DNA from: Thalassiosira profunda
Lineage: Eukaryota > Bacillariophyta > Thalassiosirophyceae > Thalassiosirales > Thalassiosiraceae
NCBI GenBank assembly: GCA_036939355.1
Contig: JALLAP010000624.1
Location: forward strand, 1-11,353
Direction: 5' to 3'
Length of the DNA: 11,353 nucleotides
Made by a program: the position numbers and the translations under genes. Each line of letters starts with the position of its first letter. Position 1 is the first letter of the stretch. The notes below the pieces were generated by a model that was not told the origin of the DNA, made no database searches, and saw only the letters and a program-made list of their open reading frames with translations. Of this stretch, positions 8,472 to 11,353 are shown piece after piece.

Positions 8472-9797
8472 ATGCCGACGAACGTTTGCCGCCTCGTCTC
8501 GCTGGTGCTGGGGCTCGTCGCCCTCGGCGGCATCCCCACCGCCGCTCCCTTCGCCGTCTCGTCGTCCAACTCCCCCAAGCGAAAGAAGGTCACCAACCAG
8601 GGCAAGGCCGCGGGCGGTTTTGGCAAGAAGGCCGACTCCTCGGTGCCCCTCACTCATACCCGAGATGAATCTCCGACCACCCAAACCCTCATCGACTTTT
8701 TGCTGCAATGGAAATCGGAGGGGCTGGGGGATGCCGACGCGGGCACGGAAGTGGGGTACGATATGAGCACCAGCATGCGAGGAATGTACGCAACAAAGCC
8801 CTTCAAGAAGGGGGAGATCGTCTGCAAGATTCCGTCGGACGTGGCGCTGGCGCTGACGGATCCCAGTGAGGCGACGGGGGAGGAACAGACCGTGGCGGAC
8901 GGGGCGGTAAATTTCCTGCAATGGTACCAGCTCAAGCCGGAGGCGCGGCAGATGTGGAGCGCTTATCTGGACACGTTGCCGACGAGGGAGATGCAGTTCG
9001 ACGTGAGAATTGCAATTGCTTACTTGAAGTGTGGCGAACCGACGAGTTGCTCACATAACATGTCTCTGTTCCGTCCTGTCAGCCCACCCCCGACTTCTAC
9101 TCCGACGAGGAGATCCAAGCGCTCGAATTCCCGATGATCGTCAAACAGGCCCACGAGAGAAAGAGTCAGATATCGGAGCTGTCGCAGAGGGAGGTATGTC
9201 TATGTTGAATTGGGTTGCACTGCTATTATTGCAATCTTTTCGGCGTGCACTGATCTCGACTCTGTTTCTCCCCAATTGCAGAACATACCGTTCGATGACT
9301 TGCAATTTGCCGCGTGGATTGTGGCGTCCCGCTCGTTCGCCATCAAAATCAGCGTGGACGATCCGCTTGTGCGCGAGGGGGCGGTATCGACGACGGAAAA
9401 GGCAATCCGTGTGCTGCTGCCATATTTGGATATGATCAATCATTCCTCGGACAGTGCTAACGCTGAACTTCATTTGATTGATCCGGAAAAAGATGATGCG
9501 TGGTTCGCCATTCGCGCCACACGTCCCATCAAACAAGGGAAAGAGATCACAATCAGCTACGGGGCGAGTGGGGTGGAGACGAGCGTTGGATTGCTGATGA
9601 ACTACGGATTCGTGCCTGAGTCCAATCGTGTGGACGCCATGCTGTTGAGCAAAGGCGGCGAGGACTGCATCGAATCGCTGGATGGGTGGAGCACGACGCT
9701 GGAGGAGGACGAGTCTCAGTTGGAGCAGGCGACAGGGAACATGGCGAATGTTTTGAAGCTGCGTGCCAAACTGAAGCGATCTTACCCGGAGGAATGA
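8472..9797 (+). CDS. SET-domain protein methyltransferase, Rubisco-LSMT/SETD-like, likely plastid-targeted
   Basis: SET-domain enzymes of this class methylate lysine (or histidine) in non-histone proteins. Exons are 8472-9002, 9083-9193 and 9282-9797; introns are 80 and 88 nt, both phase 0, with GTGAGA and GTATGT donors. The product has 385 residues. Residues 1-28 form a signal peptide (hydrophobic VSLVLGLVALGGIP) ending in AAPFAV, and 29-55 are Ser/Lys-rich with GGFGKK. This resembles the bipartite plastid presequence of algae with four-membrane plastids, where Phe follows the cleavage point. The SET parts are RGMYATKPFKKGEIV near 103-117, DMINHSSDSANAEL at 264-277, GKEITISYG at 300-308 with the catalytic-type Tyr, and LLMNYGFVPES at 318-328. 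Only about 55 residues follow, so the Rubisco-LSMT substrate-binding domain (usually over 100 residues) is short or absent. ATG 8472 is the first in-frame ATG. Rubisco itself need not be the substrate. Confidence 0.85.
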
Positions 9798-9918
9798 GCG
9801 TGCGCGTGGCCGAGCTGTGTCTATGTGTGATTATCTGAATAGCCGTCTATGCTATGATAATGTCCCAGGATCTATTTGTCGGCAGCCCCTGCTGTCGCGT
9901 TGACCAAGAGATTTGCTC

Positions 9919-11353
9919 TCACTCCAAGTAGTGCGCGGCCAGCTCCGTCGACCTCGCTTCGATCGCCCTTTCCTTCCATTCGGGGCCCGCATACGCTTCC
10001 AAGTAGTGCTGGCGCATGTTGCTCTTCTTGCTCCGTCGAGTCCTCCTTCCGCCCATCTGCGCATCCCCATTCTCTTTGAGCATGCCTTCAACTCGCTTGC
10101 GAGCGCTGTCTTCGTGTTTCGCGATTGCCCTGAGGAATGGCAGATAGTCGAGAGACAATGGCCCTCCCACCAAAGAATCGTTCAGCCACACACGGAGCCT
10201 GATCAGAAGAGGCAAGAGACGAGTTGAGAAACAGTGCCAAAGTATCTAGGAAAGCGCCAGACAGCGGCAGGGAAGCTTACCACCGATTCCGGAAACCTCC
10301 GACTGCATCTTGCATGAACTCGAAGGCTTTGATCGCTCTTTGGCATCCCCTCGATTGCAGCAGGGGTGTCTGTTCCTTCGTGAAGCCATTTTTGCGTAGA
10401 CTAGACAGTCCTTGCTCCAGGAGCGCAGGCAGGGACATCAATGCTGGGGATTGATGCGGATTCAGCAGGATGTCATCTTCGGAGCGCACGCGCACTTGGG
10501 GTTGGAAGAACGGCGAATCCTCGTTCTCGTCGTCGTCATCATTGAGACCGCTCTTGGAATTTTCAGCGCTATCCTCGGACGAGCGGTTGATATCCAAGTG
10601 CCCAAGAGAACGAGAGCTGCGCTCACAGTGCGACAGGAGGTGGCGGTCCCTTCGAGGGAGGTGGGTCATGAACGAGTCGCCGGCGCCAAAGAAGAAGCCC
10701 GTCTCATTCACTCCTGTGGAATAAATCGTATCGATGCTAGGTCTGCAAAAGCAAGCAGAAGTTAGCGGCATTTTGAGAGGGACAAATGAAGGTGAAACGG
10801 GAAACTCACGGCTTCTTGTTCTTTCCCTTGCACAGCTTGTCAATGGATGGGTCAGCGTTGGAGGAGGACTCGAGGGCATTCGAACCAAAGCCTTCGACTG
10901 CACCAGACAGCGAAGGAACGGCCAACGTCGTGAGCGAGTCCTCCAATAAGACTGCGTCGCTCAAACGGTCCAACTCGGCAGAAAATTCTTTCAGCTCAAC
11001 CAAAGGAGGCGACTGATCTTCTGGGTCCAGCGAAGCTTTGCTGCTGGGTGCCTCTCGGGGCGATTCCAAGCTGGCGATGGCGTCGTCCAACAAGGTTTGA
11101 GGGTCGATATTCTTGACCTCATCCGGCTCTTGCTTCCCGGATTCCTTCTCTGCGGCTTCTTTTTCGACGCAGTCCTGGCTTGGTGAGGGAGCAGGAGCTG
11201 GCTCCTCCTTTTCGAACTCTTCTTCGTCGGAGGACATGAGCTCATCGCCGTCCCCAGCCATCTCCTTCTCGCGAGCTTCCTTTCGCGCTTTCGCCTCTCG
11301 AATGAACTCGGCCCTGCTCCTTTTCTCCTCCCACGCGCTGTCCCGGAGAGGAA
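9919..11353 (-). CDS. ATAD5/ELG1-like PCNA unloader, C-terminal part (5' end outside window)
   Basis: ATAD5 (yeast Elg1) is the large subunit of an RFC-like complex that unloads PCNA from DNA in the nucleus. Exons read 11353-10810 (open at the edge), 10742-10281 and 10198-9919, with introns of 67 and 82 nt, both phase 2, donors GTGAGT and GTAAGC. The visible 427 residues begin with a basic helix-like stretch (EEKRSRAEFIREAKARKEAR) and then become acidic and low in complexity. The AAA+ ATPase domain would lie upstream, outside the window. The call rests on the end: SLDYLPFLRAI...E...R, a basic GGRRTRRSKK block and RQHYLEAY match the pattern at the C-terminus of ATAD5 proteins as I remember it. 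Little else is conserved. The middle exon holds an acidic DDDDENED run and FEFMQDAVGGFRNRW. A different nuclear protein with a similar tail remains possible. It converges on the SET gene with 121 bp between stops. Confidence 0.55.

Noticed and set aside
8158..8766. Plus-strand frame starting at ATG 8158 and overlapping the SET gene
   Set aside because: It is out of phase with the conserved SET reading frame and its product is Pro/Ser/Arg-rich without motifs; it matters only as a possible upstream ATG if transcription starts early.
10521..10545. Short TCG/TCA trinucleotide run
   Set aside because: It simply encodes the Asp/Glu-rich run of the ATAD5-like protein and is too short and imperfect to call a microsatellite.
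1..11353. Prokaryotic system, mobile element or CRISPR array
   Set aside because: Nine clear GT-AG introns and eukaryote-specific genes show nuclear eukaryotic DNA; I saw no transposase, terminal repeats, spaced direct repeats or tRNA-like folds.

Overview
This window looks like nuclear DNA of a small-genome eukaryote, most likely a photosynthetic stramenopile or a similar alga with a secondary red plastid. I infer this from nine short GT-AG introns (67-104 nt), from several eukaryote-specific genes (PWP2, an ATAD5/ELG1-type protein, a PF02636-type methyltransferase), and from a SET-domain protein. That protein starts with a signal peptide ending in an Ala-Ala-Pro-Phe-Ala motif followed by a basic, Ser-rich stretch. 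This is how plastid-directed bipartite presequences of diatom-like algae look. The genus cannot be fixed from the sequence alone.

Seven protein genes fill the window, and neighbours always lie on opposite strands. In order they are: PWP2/UTP1 (minus, 2059 to 1, 3' part missing); transaldolase (plus, 2423-3481, one intron); a MidA/NDUFAF7-superfamily methyltransferase (minus, 4859-3600, intronless); a 214-residue cysteine-rich protein of unknown function (plus, 5083-5985, three introns); an FGGY-family gluconokinase-like sugar kinase (minus, 8058-6158, one intron); a plastid-type SET-domain methyltransferase (plus, 8472-9797, two introns); and the C-terminal part of an ATAD5/ELG1-like protein (minus, 11353-9919, two introns, 5' part missing). 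The layout therefore gives three head-to-head promoter regions (363, 223 and 413 bp) and three tail-to-tail spacers (118, 172 and 121 bp).

The genes do not form one pathway. PWP2 belongs to ribosome biogenesis and the ATAD5-like protein to removal of PCNA from DNA. Transaldolase and the gluconokinase-like enzyme both touch the pentose phosphate pathway. The PF02636 and SET proteins are methyltransferases with likely organellar sites of action. I saw no tRNA, rRNA, transposon or CRISPR array. The least explained items are the cysteine-rich protein, an acidic tandem repeat inserted in the sugar kinase, and a strong excess of the palindrome TTGCAA (14 copies, 9 of them in promoters, introns or spacers).
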